Source: an uncultured Lacinutrix sp. (lineage in GTDB: Bacteria; Bacteroidota; Bacteroidia; Flavobacteriales; Flavobacteriaceae). Taken from it: DNA of 64,000 nt. Below, piece after piece: positions 18,297 through 26,543 of the stretch. The translations under genes were made by a program, and so were the position numbers. The first letter of the stretch is position 1. Each line of letters starts with the position of its first letter. The DNA lies in NCBI RefSeq assembly GCF_947500605.1, contig NZ_CANMSJ010000004.1, forward strand, positions 124,001-188,000, read 5' to 3'. The notes under the pieces were generated by a model that saw only the letters and a list, made by a program, of their open reading frames with translations, was not told where the DNA came from and ran no database searches.

Positions 18297-19259
18297 ATGT
18301 CAGTTTTAGTATATACAGAATCAGAAAATGGAAAATTTAAGAAAACAGCCTTAGAGGTTGCTTCTTATGCCAAAGCAGTAGCTACTCAATTAGGAACTAC
18401 TGTAACAGCTGTTACAGTTAATGCAGCAGATACAAGTGAATTAGCAAACTACGGAGTAGATAAAATATTAAATGTTACAAATTCGGCTTTAGACAAATTT
18501 AGCGCAAAATCTTATGCAGCTGTTTTAAAACAAGCAGCAGAAAAAGAAGACGCGAAAGTAATTGTAGTTAGCCAAAGTGCAGATAGTAAATATTTAGCTC
18601 CTTTATTAGCAGTAGGTTTAAATGCAGGTTACGCTTCTAATGTTATGGAAGCACCTTCAAATACTGCTCCTTTTACAGTAAAACGCACCGCTTTTACAAA
18701 CAAAGCCTTTAATATTACCACTATTAATACAGATGTAAAAATAGTAGGTCTTTCTAACAATTCTTTTGGATTAGTTGAAAGTAGCGCAAGCGCATCTACT
18801 GAAGACTTTGCACCTACACTTCCAGAATCTGGAGTTACAGTACAATCTGTAGATAAAGCTATAGATACAGTAACTATCGCAGATGCTGAAATAGTAGTTT
18901 CTGCAGGTCGTGGATTAAAAGGACCAGAAAACTGGGGAATGGTAGAAGAATTAGCAGGAGTTCTTGGAGCTGCTACAGCTTGTTCTAAGCCAGTAAGTGA
19001 TTTAGGATGGAGACCACACAGCGAACATGTTGGACAAACAGGGAAACCTGTAGCTGCAAATTTATATATTGCAATTGGTATCTCTGGAGCCATTCAACAC
19101 TTAGCAGGAATTAACGCTAGTAAAGTAAAAGTTGTTATTAATACAGATCCAGAAGCACCTTTCTTTAAGGCCGCAGATTACGGTGTTATAGGTGATGCTT
19201 TTGAAGTTGTACCGGCACTTATAGAAAAATTAAAAGCATTTAAAGCGGCAAACGCTTAA
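18297..19259 (+). CDS. etfA: Electron transfer flavoprotein, alpha subunit
   Basis: A 320-residue ETF alpha chain that holds the FAD. The C-terminal FAD domain shows VVSAGRGLKGPENWGMVEELA, LGAATACSKPVSDLGWRPHSEHVGQTGKPV and YIAIGISGAIQHLAGINAS, then INTDPEAPFFKAADYGVIGDAFEVVPAL. The N-terminal half is the more variable nucleotide-fold domain. It forms a two-gene operon with etfB and ends at a terminator. No ETF:quinone oxidoreductase gene is nearby. Confidence 0.96.
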   Translation: MSVLVYTESENGKFKKTALEVASYAKAVATQLGTTVTAVTVNAADTSELANYGVDKILNVTNSALDKFSAKSYAAVLKQAAEKEDAKVIVVSQSADSKYLAPLLAVGLNAGYASNVMEAPSNTAPFTVKRTAFTNKAFNITTINTDVKIVGLSNNSFGLVESSASASTEDFAPTLPESGVTVQSVDKAIDTVTIADAEIVVSAGRGLKGPENWGMVEELAGVLGAATACSKPVSDLGWRPHSEHVGQTGKPVAANLYIAIGISGAIQHLAGINASKVKVVINTDPEAPFFKAADYGVIGDAFEVVPALIEKLKAFKAANA

Positions 19260-19280
19260 TTTTTTATAAATTGTGCTCGT

Positions 19281-19336
19281 AAAAAAGCGGTTAATGCTAA
19301 TTGGGACTATTCCATTTTACATTTAACCGCTTTTTT
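19281..19336 (+). terminator. Terminator of the etfBA operon
   Basis: A 14-bp arm AAAAAAGCGGTTAA pairs with TTAACCGCTTTTTT across a 28-nt loop and is followed by more T. It is 22 bp past the etfA stop and reaches to within 17 bp of the next start codon. Confidence 0.75.
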
Positions 19337-19352
19337 TTTGATTAAAATATTT

Positions 19353-19967
19353 ATGAGTTTAGTTAGACTAAAAATAAAAGGTATATCGTACAGCCAAACA
19401 CAAAATGGTGCATACGCTTTAATATTAAATGAGGTAGATGGTGAACGCAAATTACCAATAGTAATTGGTGCTTTTGAAGCACAATCTATTGCAATTGCTC
19501 TTGAAAAAGAAATTCGTCCTCCACGTCCACTCACTCACGATTTATTTAAAAATTTCGCCGATAGATTTGATATCGTTGTTAAACAAGTTATTATACACAA
19601 ACTTGTAGACGGTGTTTTCTATTCAAGCCTTATTTGCGAACGTGATAAAATTGAAGAAATAATTGATGCACGAACAAGTGATGCTATAGCATTAGCTTTA
19701 CGTTTTAAGGCACCAATATTTACTTACAAAAACATCTTAGACAAAGCTGGAATCTATTTAAAAGTAGACCCAAATAAAAATGAAAACGAAGAGGATGAAG
19801 ACAACATTTTAATTGAAGATATTATAAATGAAGAACTAGAATTTGTCGATTCGGACGATTACAACTCACATTCTTTAGAAGAATTAAACAACCTACTTAG
19901 CGAAGCTGTAGAAAATGAAGACTATGAAGCTGCTGCTAAAATTCGTGACGAAATTTCTAAACGATAA
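19353..19967 (+). CDS. Bifunctional nuclease (BFN) domain protein with UVR motif
   Basis: A 204-residue protein. Residues about 1-130 form a BFN/DUF151 domain (LPIVIGAFEAQSIAIALE, RPLTHDLF, IDARTSDAIALALRFKAPIF). An acidic linker (NENEEDEDN) leads to a C-terminal UVR motif (LEELNNLLSEAVENEDYEAAAKIRDEI), the helical hairpin by which UvrB/UvrC and Clp adaptors bind partners. BFN proteins have been described as nucleases in plants; the bacterial role is unclear. I chose the ATG at 19353; a TTG at 19338 would lie at the edge of the etf terminator. The next gene starts 4 nt after its stop. Confidence 0.88.
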   Translation: MSLVRLKIKGISYSQTQNGAYALILNEVDGERKLPIVIGAFEAQSIAIALEKEIRPPRPLTHDLFKNFADRFDIVVKQVIIHKLVDGVFYSSLICERDKIEEIIDARTSDAIALALRFKAPIFTYKNILDKAGIYLKVDPNKNENEEDEDNILIEDIINEELEFVDSDDYNSHSLEELNNLLSEAVENEDYEAAAKIRDEISKR

Positions 19968-19971
19968 CCTT

Positions 19972-21705
19972 ATGATTAAAAATTTAATACTAGCTGTCGC
20001 AGCTATTTTTTTTGGAATAACTACCACTTTTGGACAAGACTTAGAAAAAAAATGGGTTTCTGAATCTCCAACAAGTAATTTTAAAAGCTTAGAACTTAAT
20101 GAAGGTGAATTTGCTTTTACAGGAGATTCTATTCAAGCTGTAAAAGGTGACTATATATATCAAAACAATTTACTGGTATTTTATCATAACGATACTTCTA
20201 ATTCTATTAGGCATTATAAAATAACAGAACTTACCGATTCTACTTTAGTAATTAAAAACAAGAATACTACCTATAATTACACATCACCAATTACTCTTGC
20301 AAAAGAAAACATTGTAACTGTAGATACTACAAAACCAGAAATGGACACTATGATTCCAAGTCAAGGTTTCTCTTTAAGTAGTTTATGGAGAGGTGTCTTA
20401 GGAATGGTTACATTAATATTCGTAGCCTTTTTATTTAGTAGTAACCGTAAAGGTATTAATTGGAAAACTGTTGGTTTAGGTTTAGCATTGCAACTAATAA
20501 TAGCCATAGGTGTTTTAAAAGTAGGTTTTGTAAAAACTGTTTTCGAATTTATTGGAAAAGGTTTTATAGAGATTTTAAGCTATACACAAGCAGGAAGTGA
20601 ATTCTTATTTGGTGGCATGCTAGATGTTACTTCTTTCGGGTTTATTTTCGCCTTTCAAGTACTACCGACTATTATCTTTTTCTCTGCTTTAACATCTGTA
20701 CTATTCTACTTAGGTATTATCCAAAAAGTTGTAAAACTAATGGGACTATTACTAACTAAAGTACTAGGTATTTCAGGAGCAGAAAGTTTAAGTGTTGCAG
20801 GAAACATTTTCTTAGGCCAAACAGAAGCACCTCTTTTAATAAAAGCTTATTTAGAAAAAATGAATAAGTCCGAAATACTCCTAGTTATGATTGGTGGTAT
20901 GGCAACCGTTGCCGGTGCAGTATTAGCAGCATACATTGGCTTTTTAGGAGGTGAAGACGAAGCATTACAACTTTTTTATGCTAAGCATTTATTAGCTGCA
21001 TCTGTAATGGCTGCACCAGGAGCTATTGTAATTTCAAAAATATTATTTCCTCAAACTGAAGAAGTAAATACCGATGTAGAAGTTTCTCAAGAGAAAATAG
21101 GCTCTAACATACTAGAGGCTATTGCAAACGGAACAACAGAAGGATTAAGACTAGCAGTAAATGTTGGTGCAATGCTTTTAGTTTTTGTAGCTTTTATTGC
21201 TATGGTTAATGGAATTATGGGAGGTATTGCAGGATTTAATGGTTTTACAATAGACGCATTAGATCTTAAGTGGGAATTTACTTCTCTAAACGAAGTTATT
21301 GAAGCCAACACACCATATGATAGTTTATCATTAGAATTTCTATTAGGATACATTTTTGCTCCACTTATGTGGTTAATAGGTGTTGCTAGAGAAGATATGG
21401 CTTTAATGGGTCAACTTTTAGGTATAAAATTAGCAGCAAGTGAATTTATAGGATACATACAATTAGCAGAGCTTAAAAATGTGGCTAATACTACACATTT
21501 AACTTATGAAAAATCTGTAATAATGGCTACATATATGTTATGTGGCTTTGCAAACTTTGCCTCAATAGGTATTCAAATTGGTGGTATTGGTTCTTTAGCT
21601 CCTGGACAACGCAAACAACTGTCTAAATTTGGAATGAAAGCCTTAATTGGTGGAACTATTGCTTCTTTAATTTCTGCTACTATTGCAGGAATGATAATTG
21701 GGTAA
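19972..21705 (+). CDS. NupC-family concentrative nucleoside transporter with N-terminal lipocalin-like domain
   Basis: A 577-residue protein. Signal-like MIKNLILAVAAIFFGITTTFG is followed by an extracytoplasmic beta-rich domain (about residues 23-115: KKWVSESPTSNFKSLELNEG, RHYKITELTDSTLVIKNKNTTYNY) resembling lipocalin-like domains of flavobacterial lipoproteins. A standard CNT transporter (about residues 125-577) comes next, with GLALQLIIAIGVLKVG, NIFLGQTEAPLLIKAYL, GGMATVAGAVLAAYIGFLG, FLLGYIFAPLMWLIGV and LCGFANFASIGIQIGGIGSLAP. CNT proteins import nucleosides with Na+ or H+. The real start is the ATG at 19972, not the in-frame ATG at 19915 inside the BFN gene. Confidence 0.9.
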   Translation: MIKNLILAVAAIFFGITTTFGQDLEKKWVSESPTSNFKSLELNEGEFAFTGDSIQAVKGDYIYQNNLLVFYHNDTSNSIRHYKITELTDSTLVIKNKNTTYNYTSPITLAKENIVTVDTTKPEMDTMIPSQGFSLSSLWRGVLGMVTLIFVAFLFSSNRKGINWKTVGLGLALQLIIAIGVLKVGFVKTVFEFIGKGFIEILSYTQAGSEFLFGGMLDVTSFGFIFAFQVLPTIIFFSALTSVLFYLGIIQKVVKLMGLLLTKVLGISGAESLSVAGNIFLGQTEAPLLIKAYLEKMNKSEILLVMIGGMATVAGAVLAAYIGFLGGEDEALQLFYAKHLLAASVMAAPGAIVISKILFPQTEEVNTDVEVSQEKIGSNILEAIANGTTEGLRLAVNVGAMLLVFVAFIAMVNGIMGGIAGFNGFTIDALDLKWEFTSLNEVIEANTPYDSLSLEFLLGYIFAPLMWLIGVAREDMALMGQLLGIKLAASEFIGYIQLAELKNVANTTHLTYEKSVIMATYMLCGFANFASIGIQIGGIGSLAPGQRKQLSKFGMKALIGGTIASLISATIAGMIIG

Positions 21706-21709
21706 ACAT

Positions 21710-21736
21710 ATTCCTTCGAAGGTAGGGATCTCTTAA
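21710..21736 (-). repeat. REP-like palindrome, copy A
   Basis: Inverted relative to copy B (21889-21915), with 24 of 27 positions identical. On the minus strand it starts TTAAGAGATCCC and ends CCTTCGAAGGAAT. It lies 4 bp after the nucleoside-transporter stop. Confidence 0.6.
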
Positions 21737-21762
21737 CGCAAGAGAAACAAAACATAATTAAC

Positions 21763-21795
21763 AGAAGGCTCTTAATAAAATATTAAGAGCCTTCT
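21763..21795 (+). terminator. Terminator after the nucleoside transporter
   Basis: A 15-bp perfect stem, AGAAGGCTCTTAATA / TATTAAGAGCCTTCT, with an AAA loop, followed by TGTTTTTTG. Confidence 0.9.
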
Positions 21796-21853
21796 TGTTT
21801 TTTGAACATATTTTTAATCCTTAAAATGAAGTTCTAAGTAAATTTGTTTTAGT

Positions 21854-21861
21854 TATTTTTG
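21854..21861 (+). promoter_or_regulatory. Possible -7 box of thyA
   Basis: TATTTTTG, matching TAnnTTTG, 63 bp before the thyA ATG. If used, the leader would contain REP-like copy B. Confidence 0.35.
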
Positions 21862-21888
21862 TTTAAATTACGACAACATTATTAATCA

Positions 21889-21915
21889 TTAAGAGATTCC
21901 TGCCTTCGCAGGAAT
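21889..21915 (+). repeat. REP-like palindrome, copy B
   Basis: TTAAGAG followed by a perfect 8-bp hairpin ATTCCTGC-CTTC-GCAGGAAT, ending 9 bp before the thyA ATG. It is related to copy A (24/27) and to the element before surE (19 of 25). Confidence 0.65.
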
Positions 21916-21924
21916 GTGTGCACT

Positions 21925-22749
21925 ATGAAACAATACCACGAGCTAGTAAAACACGTTTTAGAAAACGGAAACGAAAAAGGAGATAGAACAGGAACAGGAA
22001 CAAAAAGTGTTTTTGGATACCAATTACGTTTCGATTTAAGTGAAGGTTTCCCAATGGTTACCACCAAAAAATTACATCTAAAATCTATTATTTACGAATT
22101 GCTGTGGTTTTTAAAAGGCGACACTAATATTCATTACCTAACTGAAAACGGTGTTAAAATATGGAACTCTTGGGCAGACAAAAATGGCGACTTAGGCCCT
22201 GTTTATGGTCACCAATGGCGTAATTGGAATAGCGATGAAGTCGATCAAATAGCAGAAGTTATAGAAACACTAAAAAACAATCCAAATAGTCGTAGAATGT
22301 TAGTCTCTGCATGGAACCCTTCGGTTTTACCAGATACTTCAAAATCTTTTGATGAAAATGTTGCTAATGGAAAAGCAGCTTTACCACCTTGCCACGCATT
22401 CTTTCAGTTTTATGTTGCAGACGGAAAATTATCTTGTCAATTATACCAACGTAGTGCAGACATCTTCCTAGGTGTACCTTTCAATATTGCCTCTTATGCT
22501 TTATTTACTATGATGATGGCTCAAGTTTGCGGTTACCAAGCAGGAGAATTTATTCATACTTTTGGAGATGCTCATATTTATAACAACCATAAAGAGCAAT
22601 TAGAATTACAATTATCTCGTGATTGCAGACCATTACCAAAAATGAAACTGAATCCTGAAATTACGGATATTTTCGATTTTAAATTTGAAGATTTCACTTT
22701 GGAAGACTATAATCCACATCCACATATTAAAGGAGTTGTTGCTGTATAA
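21925..22749 (+). CDS. thyA: Thymidylate synthase
   Basis: A 274-residue ThyA: it methylates dUMP to dTMP with methylenetetrahydrofolate and leaves dihydrofolate. Seen are [15 protein letters not shown] and the phosphate-loop [37 protein letters not shown], catalytic Cys156 in [32 protein letters not shown], and the ending [12 protein letters not shown]. About ten residues longer than E. coli ThyA (264), through an insertion before the catalytic Cys. I chose the ATG at 21925 because its first residues match the family; a GTG at 21916 would start at the edge of the repeat. The DHFR needed to recycle its product is encoded 0.7 kb downstream. Confidence 0.97.
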   Translation: MKQYHELVKHVLENGNEKGDRTGTGTKSVFGYQLRFDLSEGFPMVTTKKLHLKSIIYELLWFLKGDTNIHYLTENGVKIWNSWADKNGDLGPVYGHQWRNWNSDEVDQIAEVIETLKNNPNSRRMLVSAWNPSVLPDTSKSFDENVANGKAALPPCHAFFQFYVADGKLSCQLYQRSADIFLGVPFNIASYALFTMMMAQVCGYQAGEFIHTFGDAHIYNNHKEQLELQLSRDCRPLPKMKLNPEITDIFDFKFEDFTLEDYNPHPHIKGVVAV

Positions 22750-22841
22750 CAAATACACATAGAACAGAAAATGAAAAAAAACAGGTATTCTATTTCCTTC
22801 CTATTAAACTTAAAGTTGCTAAAAAAGTAAGCTTTATTAGC

Positions 22842-22873
22842 AAAAAAGAGCTTTCTAACGAAAGCTCTTTTTT
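22842..22873 (+). terminator. Bidirectional terminator between thyA and the CBM48 gene
   Basis: A 14-bp perfect stem, AAAAAAGAGCTTTC / GAAAGCTCTTTTTT, with a TAAC loop between two convergent genes, symmetric enough to serve both. Confidence 0.85.
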
Positions 22874-22892
22874 GTTTATATAATGATTTAAA

Positions 22893-23189
22893 CTATAAGT
22901 TAATTACACCATTCTCATCTGCGGCATAATCATTCCAAGCAAAAGCATCGGGCTTCTCGTCGTTTTTCCATTGTCCGTCTACTAAGTATCTAAACTCGTA
23001 AGATTTATCTTTTTCTAAATTAACAGTTCCTTTAAAAGTTCCGTTTTTTAACTTTTTCAATACAGTTGCTTTAGGATTCCATGCGTTAAAGTTACCAACA
23101 ACTTTAACTTCATTAGCATCTGCTGCAGGCACAGTAAATGTTACTTTACACACTGGTTTAGATTTTAAAAATTGTTTTGTAATAGCCAT
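22893..23189 (-). CDS. Stand-alone CBM48 / isoamylase early-set domain protein
   Basis: A 98-residue single-domain protein. VCKVTFTVPAADANEVKVVGNFNAWNP and GTFKGTVNLEKDKSYEFRYLVDGQWKNDEKPDAF are the hallmark strands of the glycogen-binding early-set fold found in branching enzymes and in the AMPK beta subunit. No catalytic domain is attached. In Flavobacteria such short proteins are common, but a glycogen link is not visible in the neighbourhood (thyA on one side, DHFR on the other). No signal peptide, so it should be cytoplasmic. Confidence 0.85.
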   Translation of the reverse strand: MAITKQFLKSKPVCKVTFTVPAADANEVKVVGNFNAWNPKATVLKKLKNGTFKGTVNLEKDKSYEFRYLVDGQWKNDEKPDAFAWNDYAADENGVINL

Positions 23190-23452
23190 ATTATTAATGT
23201 TTTATGATTTATAAAATTATAGAACAATAGCTTAAGAACAAACTCTTTGACACACATTTAATAAAGAATTATTAAATTAGTAAAATGAAATGTTATATTG
23301 TTAGAATACAATAATTAAAATATACTTTTTTTATTAATTCAGCAGACCTTATTTATACTCAAAACACTGATAGTCAAACACAAACGTTTTCATTTTAAAT
23401 AAAAAACAAAAATTAGCATTAATACTTTAACTTTACATCCTTATTAGAAATT

Positions 23453-24346
23453 ATGTTCGGAAAAAAGAAACAAAAGCCACAAATAGACTTAGATCAATTA
23501 GCATTAATTGAAAACGCACAACGTAGAATAAAACAGAAAAAGGGATTATACATACACTTTGTAATCTTCTTAATAGGCGCAGTATTTCTAATTCTTGCAA
23601 ATACCGTTTTAGGTATTGGAAAAGAATTTAAAATTCTTGGATTAGATTGGTTTGTAATTGCTATTTCTGCTTGGTTATTCTTCTTTTTGTATCATGCTTT
23701 TAATGTTTTTATTACGAAGAAATTTATGGGTAAAGACTGGGAGAAGGCACAAATTGAAAAACTAGTAGCCAAACAACAAGATAAAATTGAATCGCTAAAA
23801 AGCACTTTAATTACTCCAAAGGTAGAAACTAAAGTATCAACCACTATTAAGCCTATTAAAAACTTAACAATGATTGTTGCCGCTGGTGAAAACAATGAAA
23901 TAGGAAAAGACAACGATCTTATCTGGCACTTACGTGACGACCTTAAACGTTTTAAATCATTAACTTCTGGTCATCATATTATTATGGGTCGTAAAACGTT
24001 TGAAAGCTTCCCAAAACCATTACCAAACCGAACTCACGTTGTAATTTCTAGACAAAAAGACTATCAAGTTCCAGAAGGCGTTTTAGTCGTAAACTCTATA
24101 GAAGATGCAATAGATGCGGCTCGTAGCGATACCCAACCATTTATTATTGGAGGTGGCGAAATTTACAAACAAGCCATGCCTTTTGCTTCTAAAATAGAAT
24201 TAACTAGAGTACATTCTACGTTTTCTGCAGATACTTTTTTTCCAGAAATTAATATGGCAGAATGGAAAGAAACCGCAAGCAAAGTACACGATAACGATGA
24301 GCAACATAATCATGCGTTTTCGTTTATGACTTATGAAAGAAAATAA
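23453..24346 (+). CDS. folA: Membrane-anchored dihydrofolate reductase (2TM domain fused to DHFR)
   Basis: A 297-residue fusion. Residues about 1-110 are a 2TM domain: a basic start, helices at about 31-50 and 64-86, and an amphipathic coil (KDWEKAQIEKLVAKQQDKIESL). After a linker, residues 138-297 are a complete DHFR: LTMIVAAGENNEIGKDNDLIW, the substrate-binding acid Asp163 (HLRDDLKRF), HHIIMGRKTFESFP, THVVISR and FIIGGGEIYKQAM. DHFR reduces dihydrofolate to tetrahydrofolate with NADPH and completes the thymidylate cycle with thyA. Both halves are in one uninterrupted frame. The 263 bp upstream show no gene. Confidence 0.93.
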   Translation: MFGKKKQKPQIDLDQLALIENAQRRIKQKKGLYIHFVIFLIGAVFLILANTVLGIGKEFKILGLDWFVIAISAWLFFFLYHAFNVFITKKFMGKDWEKAQIEKLVAKQQDKIESLKSTLITPKVETKVSTTIKPIKNLTMIVAAGENNEIGKDNDLIWHLRDDLKRFKSLTSGHHIIMGRKTFESFPKPLPNRTHVVISRQKDYQVPEGVLVVNSIEDAIDAARSDTQPFIIGGGEIYKQAMPFASKIELTRVHSTFSADTFFPEINMAEWKETASKVHDNDEQHNHAFSFMTYERK

Positions 24347-25535
24347 ATCGAAATTATTTTTTAGAAGCATATTATTTATCCTTCTCGTTCTTTGCAAACT
24401 TAGTTTTGCACAGTTAAAAGTATCCCCTATTTCTAATGCTAATCAATTAATGAATAGCTTACTGGGAGATTCAGAAAATATAATAGTAAGCAATATTACT
24501 ATTAAAGGCAGCAAAAAAACATTTGGGCTTTTTAAAACAAACTTACTTCATAACACCTTTTTTAAAGAAGGTGTTATTATGAGTACTGGAATTGCTGAAC
24601 ATGCTGAAGGACCGAACGATGACACCAAAAAAAGTTCTAAAATAAATTTTGAAAGCGATAAAGACATCAACGTTATTGCAGATAATAAAGGCTGTTACGA
24701 TACTAGCTTATTCGAATTTGACCTTATTTCTGCAACCGATGAGATTGAATTTAAATATTGCTTTGCTTCGGAAGAATACCCAGAATACATATTTAAAAAT
24801 GTTAATGATGTTTTTATATTTTTAGTAACAAATACAGAAACAAATACTTCAAAAAATATAGCATTATTAAACGGAGACTCAAACACTCCTATTACGGTAG
24901 ATCATATTAATCCAGAAGTAAATTCAGAATATTATATAGCAAATTACAGCTACAATATTTCAACAATAGAGACACTTCTTAATAATGAAAAACATTTCGA
25001 ACTCGCTAAAAGTATCCAGTATGATGGTTTTACAACCGTTTTAACGGCTAAAACTAAAGTAGTTCCTAATGTTAAATATCACTTTAAATTAGGCATTAGC
25101 GATGTTGGAGATCAATTATACGATTCTGCAATCTTCTTAGAAGCAAATTCATTAAAAAGCACAGGAACTAAACCAGGATTATTAGACACTATAAATAATT
25201 TGGAAACTGAAATCTCCTTAGATTTTCAAATTAATTTTGAGACTGCATCGAGTAAAATAGTAGGAGAGCATTCATTTTTATTATTGGACGCTATTTCAAA
25301 AACATTACTAAACAAACCAGAAATAAACATAAATATTATTGGTCATACAGACGCTGTAGGCACAAATATTTATAATAAAGAACTTTCGTTAAGTAGAGCT
25401 AACACTGTTAGAGATTATTTTATTGCTAATGGTATTAATAGCTCTAGAATTACTACAACTGGCATGGGTGAAGAACAACTAAAAAGTAGTGTTTCTAAAG
25501 ATAATCGTCGTGTAGAAATAGTGTTTTCAAAATAA
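24333..25535 (+). CDS. Choice-of-anchor L domain protein with OmpA-like C-terminus
   Basis: A 400-residue secreted protein. Signal peptide KLFFRSILFILLVLCKLSFA is cleaved before QLKVSPIS. Residues about 28-275 match the choice-of-anchor L domain of Bacteroidetes surface proteins (GVIMSTGIAEHAEGPNDD, EFDLISATDEIEFKYCFASEEYPEY, VFIFLVTN, YHFKLGISDVGDQLYDSAIFLEA). Residues about 295-400 are an OmpA peptidoglycan-binding domain (QINFETASSKI, IIGHTDAVGTNIYNKELSLSRANTVRDYF, GMGEEQ, DNRRVEIVFS). It starts 14 nt inside the end of the DHFR frame. It probably tethers the envelope to peptidoglycan; its ligand is unknown. Confidence 0.85.
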   Translation: MKENKSKLFFRSILFILLVLCKLSFAQLKVSPISNANQLMNSLLGDSENIIVSNITIKGSKKTFGLFKTNLLHNTFFKEGVIMSTGIAEHAEGPNDDTKKSSKINFESDKDINVIADNKGCYDTSLFEFDLISATDEIEFKYCFASEEYPEYIFKNVNDVFIFLVTNTETNTSKNIALLNGDSNTPITVDHINPEVNSEYYIANYSYNISTIETLLNNEKHFELAKSIQYDGFTTVLTAKTKVVPNVKYHFKLGISDVGDQLYDSAIFLEANSLKSTGTKPGLLDTINNLETEISLDFQINFETASSKIVGEHSFLLLDAISKTLLNKPEININIIGHTDAVGTNIYNKELSLSRANTVRDYFIANGINSSRITTTGMGEEQLKSSVSKDNRRVEIVFSK

Positions 25536-25674
25536 ACCTATGCTTTTTTATTACAGAAACATTCCTTATTAAACACATAGCACAATTCTATTTCAACCAT
25601 ATTAAACGAAGTCTTTTACACAAATTTTGCACTTTTTTCACATTTGTTGTACATGTTAAGCCTTGTCCTGCATA

Positions 25675-25682
25675 TATATTTG
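25675..25682 (+). promoter_or_regulatory. -7 promoter box of the following lipoprotein gene
   Basis: TATATTTG matches TAnnTTTG exactly, 29 bp before the ATG at 25712. TTG triplets upstream are not at standard -33 spacing. Confidence 0.45.
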
Positions 25683-25711
25683 ACAGACATTAATCTTTAA
25701 ACATAATAATT

Positions 25712-26503
25712 ATGAAAAATCAAAGCATCATATTAAGTCTTTCAATTTTAATAACTTTAACTTTTACTAACTGCAATAATTCTAATGAAAACACTATAGC
25801 ATTAAAAGACATCGCACAACTTGAATTGGCGGACCAAAATATGAAACCTGGAAAAATAGAATCTGAATACTATTACGGAATAGGTTCAAGATTTGAAGCT
25901 ATTACTAAAACAGATTTAAGAAATATTACTACTATCTTTCCTTTTAATCGCGATCATGAAAACGAGCAAATTGAGAAGGTTAATTCTACAGAAATAATTA
26001 TTATTGAAAACGACAGACAAACAGAAAAACGTACTTATGGAACTTCGGAAAAATTAAATGAATCTCAAATAGCACTTTTTAAATCTCTTAATTACAATAA
26101 TAACTTTTCTATAAAAACACTGTTTCAAGAAAAAGACACTGATGCATTAACACCAGAAGAAAAGAAATTTAATCCTCATTACACCGTAACTCCAGAAAAA
26201 GAGGCTGTATATGTTGAAGGAGAAGATGCTCTATTAAATTATTTAATTATAAACACTAAAGAAGAAACTGTAAACTTAGATAACAAAAAAGTACGTCCTG
26301 CTAAAATTTACTTTACCATTACTAAAGAAGGTGATATTAAACATGTAAAAATAGATAGAACCACAGGTTATCCAGGTTTAGATAAAAAGTTAACAAAGTT
26401 AATAACTAACATCTCTGGACAATGGCAACCTGCAGAAAACAATAATAGTGAAATTATTGAACAAGAATTCGCTTTTACTTTTGGACCAAAAGGCGGTTGT
26501 TAA
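25712..26503 (+). CDS. Lipoprotein with TonB-like C-terminal domain
   Basis: A 263-residue protein with signal peptide MKNQSIILSLSILITLTFTNC; the Cys at 21 is a plausible lipidation site although Asn at -1 is not typical. The middle is polar and unremarkable. The last ~70 residues (RPAKIYFTITKEGDIKHVKIDRTTGYPGLDKKLTKLI...) look like the TonB C-terminal fold found in energy-transducer-like and periplasmic proteins. There is no Pro-rich stem and no N-terminal membrane anchor, so it is unlikely to be a working TonB. Function unknown. It is transcribed alone. Confidence 0.7.
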   Translation: MKNQSIILSLSILITLTFTNCNNSNENTIALKDIAQLELADQNMKPGKIESEYYYGIGSRFEAITKTDLRNITTIFPFNRDHENEQIEKVNSTEIIIIENDRQTEKRTYGTSEKLNESQIALFKSLNYNNNFSIKTLFQEKDTDALTPEEKKFNPHYTVTPEKEAVYVEGEDALLNYLIINTKEETVNLDNKKVRPAKIYFTITKEGDIKHVKIDRTTGYPGLDKKLTKLITNISGQWQPAENNNSEIIEQEFAFTFGPKGGC

Positions 26504-26543
26504 TTCCTACTTTTTAAAAATAAACTATAAGAGATTATTACAA

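Noticed and set aside
18629-19093. A 154-codon minus-strand frame
   Set aside because: It lies fully antisense to etfA, has a Thr/Pro/Ala-rich composition from codon mirroring, and no recognisable domain.
22771-22830. A 19-codon frame MKKNRYSISFLLNLKLLKK after thyA
   Set aside because: Very short, AT-rich, with no conserved context; it ends just before the terminator and is probably chance.
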